Shown piece after piece: positions 17,534 to 25,334 of a DNA stretch of 64,000 nt. The stretch covers positions 45,718 through 109,717 of the forward strand of contig NZ_CANMZW010000019.1 in assembly GCF_947502445.1 (NCBI RefSeq). The letters run 5' to 3'. A program made the position numbers and the translations under genes. A model generated the notes under the pieces. It was not told where the DNA came from. It saw nothing but the letters and a program-made list of their open reading frames with translations, and made no database searches. Within the stretch, counting starts at the first letter, position 1, and each line of letters starts with the position of its first letter. Origin of the DNA: an uncultured Brevibacillus sp. GTDB taxonomy: Bacteria > Bacillota > Bacilli > Brevibacillales > Brevibacillaceae.

Positions 17534-17773
17534 TTGACGTGGAGAAAATGGTATGCAGGTGAATGGCTTTATGATGTGGTATCTTCATCGTTAAAATCAG
17601 AAACTGCTTCGAACTATATCGCAAAGAACAGAAAAGGTTCCATTTTGAGAGAATTTCCAAGTGAATACTTAGATAAGACTTTAGATGAAATTGAAGCAGA
17701 TGCTAAAAAAGGTAATGCAACGGCAAGAAAAGCGAAAAAATTATTAAATGACAGGAGATTCAGCAAAAACTAA
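17534..17773 (+). CDS. 79-residue protein resembling C-terminal modules of polymorphic toxins
   Basis: TTG 17534 follows a GAAGG. The basic, helical product contains YIAKNRKGSILREFPSEYLD, then TLDEIEADAKKG and ends in KAKKLLNDRRFSKN. This tail pattern (KGSI..FP.EYL..TL.EI, LLND.RF) recurs in my recollection both in stand-alone small proteins and at the C-terminal tips of large polymorphic toxins. The next gene, 17 nt downstream, encodes a DUF4288 protein, a family often found beside toxins. An orphan toxin/immunity pair is therefore possible but not shown. Confidence 0.5.
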   Translation: MTWRKWYAGEWLYDVVSSSLKSETASNYIAKNRKGSILREFPSEYLDKTLDEIEADAKKGNATARKAKKLLNDRRFSKN

Positions 17774-17790
17774 GAGCAAAGGAGTAATTT

Positions 17791-18210
17791 ATGGAAGCTA
17801 GTTCTAAACCGACCCAAACAAAGTGGTATGCTGTTAAAGTTTTATTTGAATCAATCCACACAGTGGGTGACTCATATCATCTAAACATTGATGATAGTAT
17901 TCATGGTAACAATATGAAGCTCTTTGAAGAAAGTATTATTCTTGTAAAAGAGATGAATATCGAACTAGCTATTGAGTCTGCGGAAAAGGTTGCGAAAAAA
18001 GCTGAGCATGAGTCCACGAATAGCTATGGTGAAATAGTTAAGCATCAGTTTGTAAGATCGTTACATGCTTTTGAGTTAAATGATGACGAAGTAACAAATG
18101 GAACAGAAATCTATTCAAGATTTATCCATGTAAGTAAAAAGAACACAGCTGTAGATGTTATTAAACACTTTTACCCTGAAGTTTTAGGTGAAGACGGGGA
18201 TATGGAATAG
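17791..18210 (+). CDS. DUF4288 domain protein, possible immunity protein
   Basis: ATG 17791 follows AAAGGAG. The 139-residue acidic protein starts with KWYAVKVLFESIHTVGD and has LFEESIILVKEMNIELAIES, AEKVAKKAEH and a C-terminal SRFIHVSKKNTAVDVIKHF. The WY..K..F-(S/E)-ES..L.KA pattern marks DUF4288. It is co-directional with the small upstream gene (17-nt gap) and followed by a 14-bp hairpin, so the two probably form one operon. Function is unknown; a role as antitoxin or immunity protein is inference from context. Confidence 0.65.
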   Translation: MEASSKPTQTKWYAVKVLFESIHTVGDSYHLNIDDSIHGNNMKLFEESIILVKEMNIELAIESAEKVAKKAEHESTNSYGEIVKHQFVRSLHAFELNDDEVTNGTEIYSRFIHVSKKNTAVDVIKHFYPEVLGEDGDME

Positions 18211-18251
18211 CACTGTTTGTGGCAAATAGATGCCAGCACTGACAGCAAAAT

Positions 18252-18296
18252 AATAAAGCCTACTTTTCCTTTTTTGGTTAAGTAGGCTTTATTCAT
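18252..18296 (+). terminator. Strong hairpin, likely bidirectional terminator
   Basis: AATAAAGCCTACTT (18252-18265) pairs perfectly with AAGTAGGCTTTATT (18280-18293). It ends the DUF4288 operon; read from the minus strand it is followed by TTATTTT. Confidence 0.8.
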
Positions 18297-18438
18297 TACA
18301 AAAAAGCATTTTTCAAAACAGGTAGGGAGCATTCCTGAATAAATTAATGCTCGATTTGAAAAAAGAATAGCGCCTCCTGTATGCTGGGTCTCGAATGATG
18401 CGCACATTCATTGACCAAATGAAAGGAGGACTCTAGTT

Positions 18439-18749
18439 ATGAATCATAACCAATCTAGTAAACAAAATCAACGGATTCAGCGACGAACCTCCCCAAGACC
18501 AAAGCCTAGATTTCGAAGGGGAAGGATTATTTTCATCCGCCATATTTCCTCCATTGTGTAAAGTCGATACCTTCCAGTTATTACCTTTTCCGGCTTGAAC
18601 AGTCCAATTTCGTTATAATAGCAAACTGATATCAGGGGAAACATCGGGTTGATACTAGAATTGATTGGCAAATGGAAGCATTGGATTCGCAGATTCGAGC
18701 ACTTATAAGCGTAAAATCGATTTTAGTACAGACACATCAAAGTGACTAG
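18439..18749 (+). pseudogene. MerR-family regulator broken by a micro-inversion
   Basis: ATG 18439 follows AAAGGAGG, but the frame stops after 40 codons. On the minus strand, about 18620 to 18481 encodes the MerR segment CYYNEIGLFKPEKV, TGRYRLYTMEEIWRMK and RNLGFGLGEVRR. The plus strand, from about 18627 to TAG 18747-18749, encodes the continuing segment ISGETS and, after one extra base, IDWQMEALDSQIRAL and SVKSILVQTHQSD. In the paralogue at 27.2-28.3 kb these two segments are contiguous on one strand. About 140 bp with most of the winged-helix DNA-binding region has thus been flipped. The effector domain is missing. Confidence 0.75.
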
Positions 18750-18966
18750 GGAGAAAAATCCATCCTCGACGTATTTCTGCAGTATCAGTGAAGGTCTGAC
18801 TCTTTTTCCTCAACGGTTGAATGATTGCCATTCAATTGAACAACACCTTTATTAGTGGAGCAAGTAGGTATGTTATACTAAATTTATAATAAACTCTTTT
18901 TTTTCGGAGGAAGTGTTGATAGTGAACATATTTATTTTAGAGGTTTGTTGAGATGGGGGAGATTGA

Positions 18967-20277
18967 ATGATACGAATTGCAGTAATTAGTTCTAAATACT
19001 TTATTGATAGAGTCACCAAATATAATAATGTGATTCCGAATATTGAAATTACACCTTACATTTATGATCATCCGGATGAAAGTGCTGAATTGGTTGAACG
19101 GATTGATAATTGTGATGTCATGCTTTTTGCAGGTCCGCTTCCTTACAATCTTGCAAAAGAAAAAATCGAGGAAAAAAAGCTTCCCGCCGTGTATGTCCCC
19201 ACAGATGAATATACCCTTACACGTACATTGTTTCATAAGATGTTATATCATTCTGAGAGCTTGGGCAGTGTATCTATTGATTTCCCGGAAATCTCGTATA
19301 TTCAACGCGTTTCAGAGGAATTGGGACTAAAAACAGCGGATTGGTTTATTTATACCCATAAAATTGATAATATATCTCAATTTCCGGCAGATGAAATAAT
19401 TAACTTTCATAAGAAAAACTATGAAAAAAATAACTGTCAGTGGGCTTTAACATGTGTGGAAATTGTTTACAGGCAGCTGCAAAAGTTCGGAATACCTTGT
19501 TCATTAATGATTGATCCTGAAAAAAATATACACGATACGATTCAAAAAGCGATAATGCTTGGTCAAATCGCAATCAAAAAAAAATCACAAATAACTGTAG
19601 GGCTAATTTCTTTTAACCAACAAGTTGATTTTGCCTTTGATTCTGGACACTTAAAGAAAGATGCCACCATCGTTCTGCAGCAGGTTCTCCTTGAGTTAGT
19701 GAAAGAAACCGAAACTTCGATCCAACAGGTTGAACTTGATCAGCTAATTTTATATGGTACACGGGGCAGCATCGAGCAATTAATTGATCCGATTACCCTT
19801 GACCCTTTTTTACAAAAAATTAATCAGTTTCCCGGCTTGTCTGTAAGTATCGGATTTGGATTTGGATTATCTGCAAAAGAAGCTGAGGCTAATGCAAAAA
19901 TTGCCCTTTATCATGCTCAGAAAAACACTGAAGTGAACAGTGTTTTTCTTGTAACAGATGAAAAGAAGGTCATAGGACCTTTAAATGCAAATTCGAAAAT
20001 ACTTTCTTTAAAAAATGAAAGTAAGAAGGTGCTGGAAATTGCAGATCGAACAGGAATTAGTGGCGTCTTACTTACGAAATTGCAACGTTTTTTAAAGCTT
20101 AGAAGGGAAAATACAGTCACTGTAAATGAGTTGGCCGAATATCTTGAGATTAGCCGATGCGGTGCTGAAAGATTACTGAAAAAACTACTTGGGCAAAATT
20201 ATGCAGAAAAAGTCGGAGAGGAACAGCCGTACCAGCGGGGGCGTCCACGTGCTGTGTATCGGTTAAGTCTTGAATAA
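18967..20277 (+). CDS. Putative transcriptional regulator with GGDEF-like domain and C-terminal winged HTH
   Basis: The 436-residue protein has an N-terminal region (residues 1-130) with alternating strands (VMLFAGPLPYNLAKEK, YVPTDEYTLTRTLF) like a periplasmic-binding or PrpR-type sensor fold. A middle domain ends in PGLSVSIGFGFGLSAKEAEA and AKIALYHAQK, the strand-helix end of a GGDEF-like nucleotide cyclase fold without an obvious GGDEF motif. The C-terminus holds a winged HTH (TVNELAEYLEISRCGAERLL, RGRPRAVYRL). It is AT-rich. It lies upstream of the YfcC-like remnant, the AbgB-like hydrolase and the epimerase, and probably controls them. Confidence 0.6.
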   Translation: MIRIAVISSKYFIDRVTKYNNVIPNIEITPYIYDHPDESAELVERIDNCDVMLFAGPLPYNLAKEKIEEKKLPAVYVPTDEYTLTRTLFHKMLYHSESLGSVSIDFPEISYIQRVSEELGLKTADWFIYTHKIDNISQFPADEIINFHKKNYEKNNCQWALTCVEIVYRQLQKFGIPCSLMIDPEKNIHDTIQKAIMLGQIAIKKKSQITVGLISFNQQVDFAFDSGHLKKDATIVLQQVLLELVKETETSIQQVELDQLILYGTRGSIEQLIDPITLDPFLQKINQFPGLSVSIGFGFGLSAKEAEANAKIALYHAQKNTEVNSVFLVTDEKKVIGPLNANSKILSLKNESKKVLEIADRTGISGVLLTKLQRFLKLRRENTVTVNELAEYLEISRCGAERLLKKLLGQNYAEKVGEEQPYQRGRPRAVYRLSLE

Positions 20278-20384
20278 ACGTTAGTGCCCGTAATCTAAAA
20301 CGGGCATTAACAAAGGGGACTCTTTTTTATTTTTTGAAAATTGCCAATTGACGACCTATAAAATGTTTTATATATTATTACTAT

Positions 20385-20423
20385 GATTTAACGACTATAT
20401 ATCATCAAGTGTTGGTAAACGAT
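20385..20423 (+). repeat. 39-bp direct repeat, copy 1
   Basis: GATTTAACGACTATATATCA begins a 39-bp segment that returns at 20737-20775 with about four differences. It flanks the start of the YfcC-like remnant and may be an operator of the regulator encoded just upstream. Confidence 0.75.
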
Positions 20424-20436
20424 AGGGGGAAATACA

Positions 20437-20743
20437 TTGCCAAAAATGCTGCTTCAAAGGTGACAGAAACGAATGAAGTAAAGCACTAAAAACGCCAAAA
20501 GAAATCAGCTCGATTATCGTTGTATTATCTTTATTAGATTTTCACATACAAGCTGTTCGGCGGATGTATATGAAAGAACGATGGTAAACGGTAGAGAAAT
20601 GGTTAAACTGAATACTTTCCATGTTACATAATCTTCATCTATAGGTTTTATTGGAATTTAGGCAGTATTCTTGGAGAATGGTGGATACCGCTCCCATTAT
20701 GTTCTTCGTCTTGATTATTGGGGGCAATGTTAATCCGATTTAA
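20437..20743 (+). pseudogene. Remnant of a YfcC-like C4-dicarboxylate/peptide carrier
   Basis: TTG 20437 after AGGGGGA starts MPKNAASKVTETNEVK. A shifted frame gives LKTPKEISSIIVVLSLL, and near the end MVDTAPIMFFVLIIGGNV appears before TAA at 20741-20743. A Lys-rich N-terminus before a first hydrophobic helix and an A-P-I-M-F-F-V-L-I-I-G-G helix are typical of the YfcC family of basic-amino-acid/carboxylate carriers. Most membrane helices are deleted. It would have served the hydrolase and epimerase downstream. Confidence 0.5.
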
Positions 20744-20775
20744 CGACTATATATTATCAACTGCTGGTAAATGAT
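20737..20775 (+). repeat. 39-bp direct repeat, copy 2
   Basis: This is the second copy of the segment starting GATTTAACGACTATATATTA. It lies about 140 bp before the AbgB-like gene, in a good position for a regulatory site, and it also overlaps the end of the YfcC-like remnant. The pair could equally reflect a duplication tied to the deletion. Confidence 0.75.
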
Positions 20776-20913
20776 GCGGGAAAGTTGGAACTGTAGGATA
20801 GGTGGAAAGTGGATGGCCAAAAAATAAATCTAGGAAGAAGCCTTCTTCAACCCAGTTTGAGAAGGATTTACCCTATATAGCGTTAGGGATATGAAAAAAT
20901 ACGGGGTGAAAGA

Positions 20914-22368
20914 ATGGATCGGAAAAAAACAGAAAGTGAAGTCGAAAGAATTGCCCAATTGATAGAGGAAAAACGTGATCAATTGATTCAAATCAGTAAT
21001 GATATTTGGGATTATGCAGAAACCGGTTTTGAGGAATGGAAATCGGCGAATCTTCTTTGTGAAACCCTGGAAAAAGAAGGATTCACAGTAGAAAAAGGGA
21101 TTGGCGGAATTGAAACTGCATTTGTTGGGAGTTATGGAAGCGGGGGACCCGTTGTTGCTATTTTAGGAGAATATGATGCTTTAACAGGAATGAGCCAAAA
21201 AGGGGGAGGGCTTCAACCGGAAGAGGTAGTCAAAAATGGCAATGGTCATGGCTGCGGACATAACTTGCTTGGAACGGGCGCCTTGGCTGCTGCAATTGCA
21301 CTTCGTTATTATATGGAAGAAAGTAATCTTCCTGGAACGGTTCGCTATTATGGCTGCCCAGGTGAAGAAATTGGCGGCGGGAAAACCTTTATGGTAAAAG
21401 AGGGAGTTTTTAATGATGTCGATTTTGCCTTAACCTGGCATCCAGAAACTCATAATAAAATCTGGTCATCACGTACCCTAGCCTGTTATGAAGTTAATTT
21501 CCGCTTTACTGGAAAAAGCTCACACGCTGCAGCAACCCCACATTTAGGACGCAGTGCATTGGATGCAGCGGAATTAACAAACATCGGGGTGAATTATTTA
21601 CGGGAGCATATTATTCCTGAAGCAAGGGTCCATTATGCCATCACGAATACAGGCGGTTTTTCACCAAACGTTGTCCAATCAGAAGCAGAGGTATTGTATT
21701 TCGTAAGGGCTCCAAAGGTTTCACAAACACATGAAGTTTATGAGAGGGTCTGCGATATCGCACGGGGGGCAGCAATGATGTCCGGTACAGCACTTGAGAT
21801 TGGTTTTGATTCGGCCATATTTGATTTAATCCCGAACACGGTACTCGAAACAGTCATGCATAAAAAGTATTCAGAGCTTGGAGTGCCCGTGCATGATGAA
21901 AATGAAATCAAATTTGCTAAAGAAATTCGTTCTACCTTAACTGAAGCGGAAAAGTCATTTGATATCGAAAACATGAAAGAATTAAAAGGGAAAGAACTAT
22001 CTGATGTAATTGAGCCTTATGTTGAATTGAAAGAAGTACTGCCAGGATCAACGGATGTTGGCGATGTCAGCTGGGTTGTTCCAACTGCACAGTGTTTTGT
22101 AGCCTGCGCGGCACTCGGAACCGCGCTGCATTCCTGGCAAATGGTCTCACAAGGTGCGACTTCCCTTGGGCATAAAGGAATGCTTCACGCTGGCAAGGTC
22201 ATTGCAGCGACTGCAGCAGAAGTCATGCAAAACCCTGAAATCATTCAACAGGCAAAAGATGAACTATTAAAAAGGCTCGATGGAGAAACCTATGTTTCAC
22301 CACTTCCTGAGGATTATAAGCAGTATAAGGTAAGGAGACGACAAATGATTGGAGGAACCTGCTCATGA
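20914..22368 (+). CDS. abgB: M20 amidohydrolase, AbgB-like (p-aminobenzoyl-glutamate hydrolase type)
   Basis: The 484-residue protein follows GGGGTGAAAG. M20D features are LGEYDAL, GHGCGHNLLGTGALAAAIAL (metal-binding Cys/His), CPGEEIGGGKTFM (catalytic Glu pair), the lid-domain KSSHAAATPHLGRSALDAAE and HSWQMVSQGATSLGHKGM near the C-terminus. AbgB-like enzymes cleave N-acyl or aminobenzoyl-glutamate and dipeptides in the cytosol. It overlaps the epimerase gene by 4 nt (ATGA), so the products are co-translated and probably act on the same pool of Glu-containing dipeptides, such as peptidoglycan fragments. Confidence 0.85.
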   Translation: MDRKKTESEVERIAQLIEEKRDQLIQISNDIWDYAETGFEEWKSANLLCETLEKEGFTVEKGIGGIETAFVGSYGSGGPVVAILGEYDALTGMSQKGGGLQPEEVVKNGNGHGCGHNLLGTGALAAAIALRYYMEESNLPGTVRYYGCPGEEIGGGKTFMVKEGVFNDVDFALTWHPETHNKIWSSRTLACYEVNFRFTGKSSHAAATPHLGRSALDAAELTNIGVNYLREHIIPEARVHYAITNTGGFSPNVVQSEAEVLYFVRAPKVSQTHEVYERVCDIARGAAMMSGTALEIGFDSAIFDLIPNTVLETVMHKKYSELGVPVHDENEIKFAKEIRSTLTEAEKSFDIENMKELKGKELSDVIEPYVELKEVLPGSTDVGDVSWVVPTAQCFVACAALGTALHSWQMVSQGATSLGHKGMLHAGKVIAATAAEVMQNPEIIQQAKDELLKRLDGETYVSPLPEDYKQYKVRRRQMIGGTCS

Positions 22369-23480
22369 AAATGAAATCGGTAACGATATCGTTGATTCGG
22401 TTGCCTATGAAACAACCATTTTCGGTAGCCTATGATACCTATTTTGATATGCCTTCGATTATTGTGAAAATAGAAACGGATCAAGGAATTGCCGGTTTTG
22501 GTGAAGCAGTCCCGGATCAACATGTAACCGGTGAAACAGCAGAAAGCACCTTTGCCATTCTTGCTCATTACTTGGCGCCATTACTGATAGGTGAACACCC
22601 ATTTAGTATTGAAAAAATTCACGATCTAATGGATCAAACTGTGTATGGGAATCCTTCTGCAAAAGCTGCTATTGATATTGCCTGCTATGATTTGATGGGG
22701 AAAGCTTTCGAACAGCCGCTCTATAATCTTTTGGGAGGAAAATATTATCCAGTGCTTGATGTTCCTCATGTAGTTGGTATTCAAGAACCGGAAAAAATGG
22801 CGCAAGAGGCGAGCGAGGCGATAAAGCAGGGCTATTCCAGTTTGAAAATAAAGGTAGGTACTTCCAATTCAAAGGATGATGTTGAACGGATTCGGGCGGT
22901 CAGAAGGGCAGTTGGCGAGTCAGTGCAACTCCGAGTAGATGCGAACCAGGGTTGGAAAAACAAAGCTTTTGCCCTATCTGTCTTAAAACAAGTCGAGGAT
23001 TGCCAGATTGATTGGATTGAGCAGCCCGTACTTGCCGACGATATTGCAGCTCTTGCGGAAATTCGCAATCAGACAAGTATCCCTGTAATGGCTGATGAAG
23101 GTTTGCAAGGTAATAAGGAAATGCGTGAAATTGTTGCAATGCAGGCTGCCGATTTAATAAATATTAAATTGATGAAATGCGGCGGAATTTACCCTGCGCT
23201 TAAACTTGTTAGTCAAGCCGAGATGGCCGGGATGGGGTGCATCATTGGCTCCATGATTGAGTCATCGGTTGCAACAGCAGCGGGAGCTCATTTGGCAACC
23301 GCAAAGAAACAAATTATTGCCAACGAAATGGCCGGACCTCTTATTTTTTCAAGTGATCTCTCGCCACTGGATTATCGAGGCAGCAAGCTGTATTTGAGCG
23401 ATCGACCAGGATTAGGAATTGATATTGATGAATCCGTTCTAAAGGAAATTCTGGTGCGGCAAGAAACCATTTTGAAATAA
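22365..23480 (+). CDS. ykfB: Dipeptide epimerase (L-Ala-D/L-Glu epimerase type)
   Basis: The 371-residue enolase-superfamily protein has the KxK acid/base motif (Lys161 and Lys163 in SLKIKVG), metal ligands at Asp192 (RVDANQG), a Glu in WIEQPV and an Asp in MADEGL, and the second-side Lys in NIKLMKCGG. The C-terminus has the usual GSMIESSV segment. This is the muconate-lactonizing subgroup that contains YkfB, which interconverts L-Ala-D-Glu and L-Ala-L-Glu in murein-peptide recycling. Coupling with an M20 dipeptidase-like gene supports this; the precise dipeptide is uncertain. Confidence 0.85.
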   Translation: MKMKSVTISLIRLPMKQPFSVAYDTYFDMPSIIVKIETDQGIAGFGEAVPDQHVTGETAESTFAILAHYLAPLLIGEHPFSIEKIHDLMDQTVYGNPSAKAAIDIACYDLMGKAFEQPLYNLLGGKYYPVLDVPHVVGIQEPEKMAQEASEAIKQGYSSLKIKVGTSNSKDDVERIRAVRRAVGESVQLRVDANQGWKNKAFALSVLKQVEDCQIDWIEQPVLADDIAALAEIRNQTSIPVMADEGLQGNKEMREIVAMQAADLINIKLMKCGGIYPALKLVSQAEMAGMGCIIGSMIESSVATAAGAHLATAKKQIIANEMAGPLIFSSDLSPLDYRGSKLYLSDRPGLGIDIDESVLKEILVRQETILK

Positions 23481-23801
23481 ATAGATTCCTAAAAAAATTC
23501 TTATTGAGGATTGATAGGGCTTTTTTAAAATTATAGTCTTATCAAGCTGGAAAAAGATCTTCACGACCTTGAGGACCTAAGCCGATTAATCCTTCTGGAG
23601 GCTTTCTTTGCGCCAATCCGATTACGCGACGGCTATGATCAGGGTTACCAGAAGCGGCACTGCAGATTTTGCGCCGTTGTCGTTGAATCCTAACCATAAT
23701 CATGAAACCAAGAACAGGATGACTTTAAGATGGAGAATAATATTGCGAGTTAATGAAAACCAAAGACGGTCGTTTTTGGGAGGTTAAAAAGGAGGATTGA
23801 C
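23481..23801 (+). other. Intergenic stretch with an unidentified coding remnant
   Basis: A frame at about 23540-23690 reads LEKDLHDLEDLSRLILLEAF followed by RLRDGYDQGYQ, without start codon or ribosome binding site. It looks like debris of a gene I cannot name. No clear terminator for the epimerase operon was found. Confidence 0.3.
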
Positions 23802-25160
23802 GTGAAAACAAGACAACAACGGTTTGAGCATCTATTCGGAGAACTGGCATCTAAACAGCTAATCAGCGGAACGGTATTGGCTGCGGAAAATGGACAGATC
23901 ATTTATCAGGCTGCATTTGGGGATGCCGATTTAACGACCGGGCGCAAGCTGACTACGGGTTCCGTTTTCGAATTGGCCTCGCTCTCCAAGCCGATTACCG
24001 CGATGGGAATGGTGCATCTAATGGAACGGGGCAAACTAAGCTTCGACGATTTGATCGCCAAATGGATTCCAGAACTGCCATACCAGGGGATCACGATCCG
24101 ACACCTACTTTGTCACACCTCAGGCTTGCCCGAGTATATGAATTTGTTTTTTGACCATTGGGACAGGAGAAAAATCGCCACAAACCAGGACGTGCTGGAT
24201 ATGTTGATTCAACATCAGCCACCAGTATTTTTTGCACCGAATGAAAGATGGCTCTACAGCAATACAGGATACATCATGCTTGCCATCATCATTGAGCGGG
24301 TGACAGGAAAGAGCTTTGCCTCGTTTATGAAACAGCATCTATTCGCCCCACTTAAAATGAATCGTACGTTGGTGTACAATCGCCGGCTCAAGAGAGAGCT
24401 GATTGAGGATTATGCCTATGGTTATGTGTATGACCTTTTTGCCGATCGCTTTGAATTGCCTGATTTGGTTACCGATACCGAGTTCGTTTTCTTTCTTGAT
24501 GGGATGCAGGGAGATGGGGCGGTCAATTCCAATCTGCAGGACCTGTTGCGTTTTGACCAAGCTTTGTATTCCGGGGAGCTTGTGAGCCAGCAAACGTTGG
24601 AGGAAGTGTTTTCGCCTGTAAGATTGAATAATGGAGAGAGCATCAACTACGGTTTGGGCTGGAGACTGGAACAAAGCGTCGAAAAAGGACGGATCATGTC
24701 CCATCCAGGTCGCTGGTCCGGGTATAAGACCATTTTGAATCATTATCATGACCATCGCCGGACTTTGATTTATTTGCGAAACAAAGAGCAGGATGTAGAT
24801 TTTGAAGAAGCGATCATTTTGGCAGCGGAAAATATTTTGTTTGATTTGCCATATGAGATTCCTGCAGCGCCTAAAGAGAAGAAGCTGGCCAAAATTGACC
24901 CTGCTCTTTATGACAGCTATGTTGGAACGTATTTGCTCGAAAATGAAGAAGGGATGGCGGCTGTGATTGAGACCGAGGAGGGGCGTCTCTTTCTGAAAGT
25001 CACAGGCAAAGTACGTGATGGACTTTATCCTGCTTCAGATACTCGCTTTTTCGTTAGCACGGGCCCTGTTGAAGTGGAATTCCTCAAAGATGAAACGGGA
25101 AGAGTGAATAAAATCATCCTGTTCCTGAATGGCGAGGAAAGGCAGGCCCAACGGCTCTAG
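23802..25160 (+). CDS. Serine hydrolase, class C beta-lactamase/DD-peptidase-like
   Basis: GTG 23802 follows AAGGAGG. The 452-residue protein has the SxxK motif (Ser60-Leu-Ser-Lys63), the YSN motif in WLYSNTGY and the HPGRWSGY segment in place of KTG. A C-terminal domain of about 100 residues (DSYVGTYLLENEEG, VNKIILFLNGEE) resembles the lipocalin-like domain of D-aminopeptidases and PBP4*-type hydrolases. No signal peptide is seen, so it acts in the cytosol, perhaps on D-amino-acid peptides. It stands between the epimerase and a peptide-binding lipoprotein. Confidence 0.85.
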   Translation: MKTRQQRFEHLFGELASKQLISGTVLAAENGQIIYQAAFGDADLTTGRKLTTGSVFELASLSKPITAMGMVHLMERGKLSFDDLIAKWIPELPYQGITIRHLLCHTSGLPEYMNLFFDHWDRRKIATNQDVLDMLIQHQPPVFFAPNERWLYSNTGYIMLAIIIERVTGKSFASFMKQHLFAPLKMNRTLVYNRRLKRELIEDYAYGYVYDLFADRFELPDLVTDTEFVFFLDGMQGDGAVNSNLQDLLRFDQALYSGELVSQQTLEEVFSPVRLNNGESINYGLGWRLEQSVEKGRIMSHPGRWSGYKTILNHYHDHRRTLIYLRNKEQDVDFEEAIILAAENILFDLPYEIPAAPKEKKLAKIDPALYDSYVGTYLLENEEGMAAVIETEEGRLFLKVTGKVRDGLYPASDTRFFVSTGPVEVEFLKDETGRVNKIILFLNGEERQAQRL

Positions 25161-25334
25161 AGGTCGACGCTGCTGCAGTAAACAGGCCAGCGATGTAGTA
25201 GGGGAGGAAAAGGTAGTGAAGGCCAAACAGGCATTGGCAGGTGATGATTTTTCGTTCTATTCTGAAAAATTCCGTCCATCTATTTCTTTGATTTAAAAAA
25301 ATGACACAAGCAGAGTAGATAAGGGGGAAGGTAT

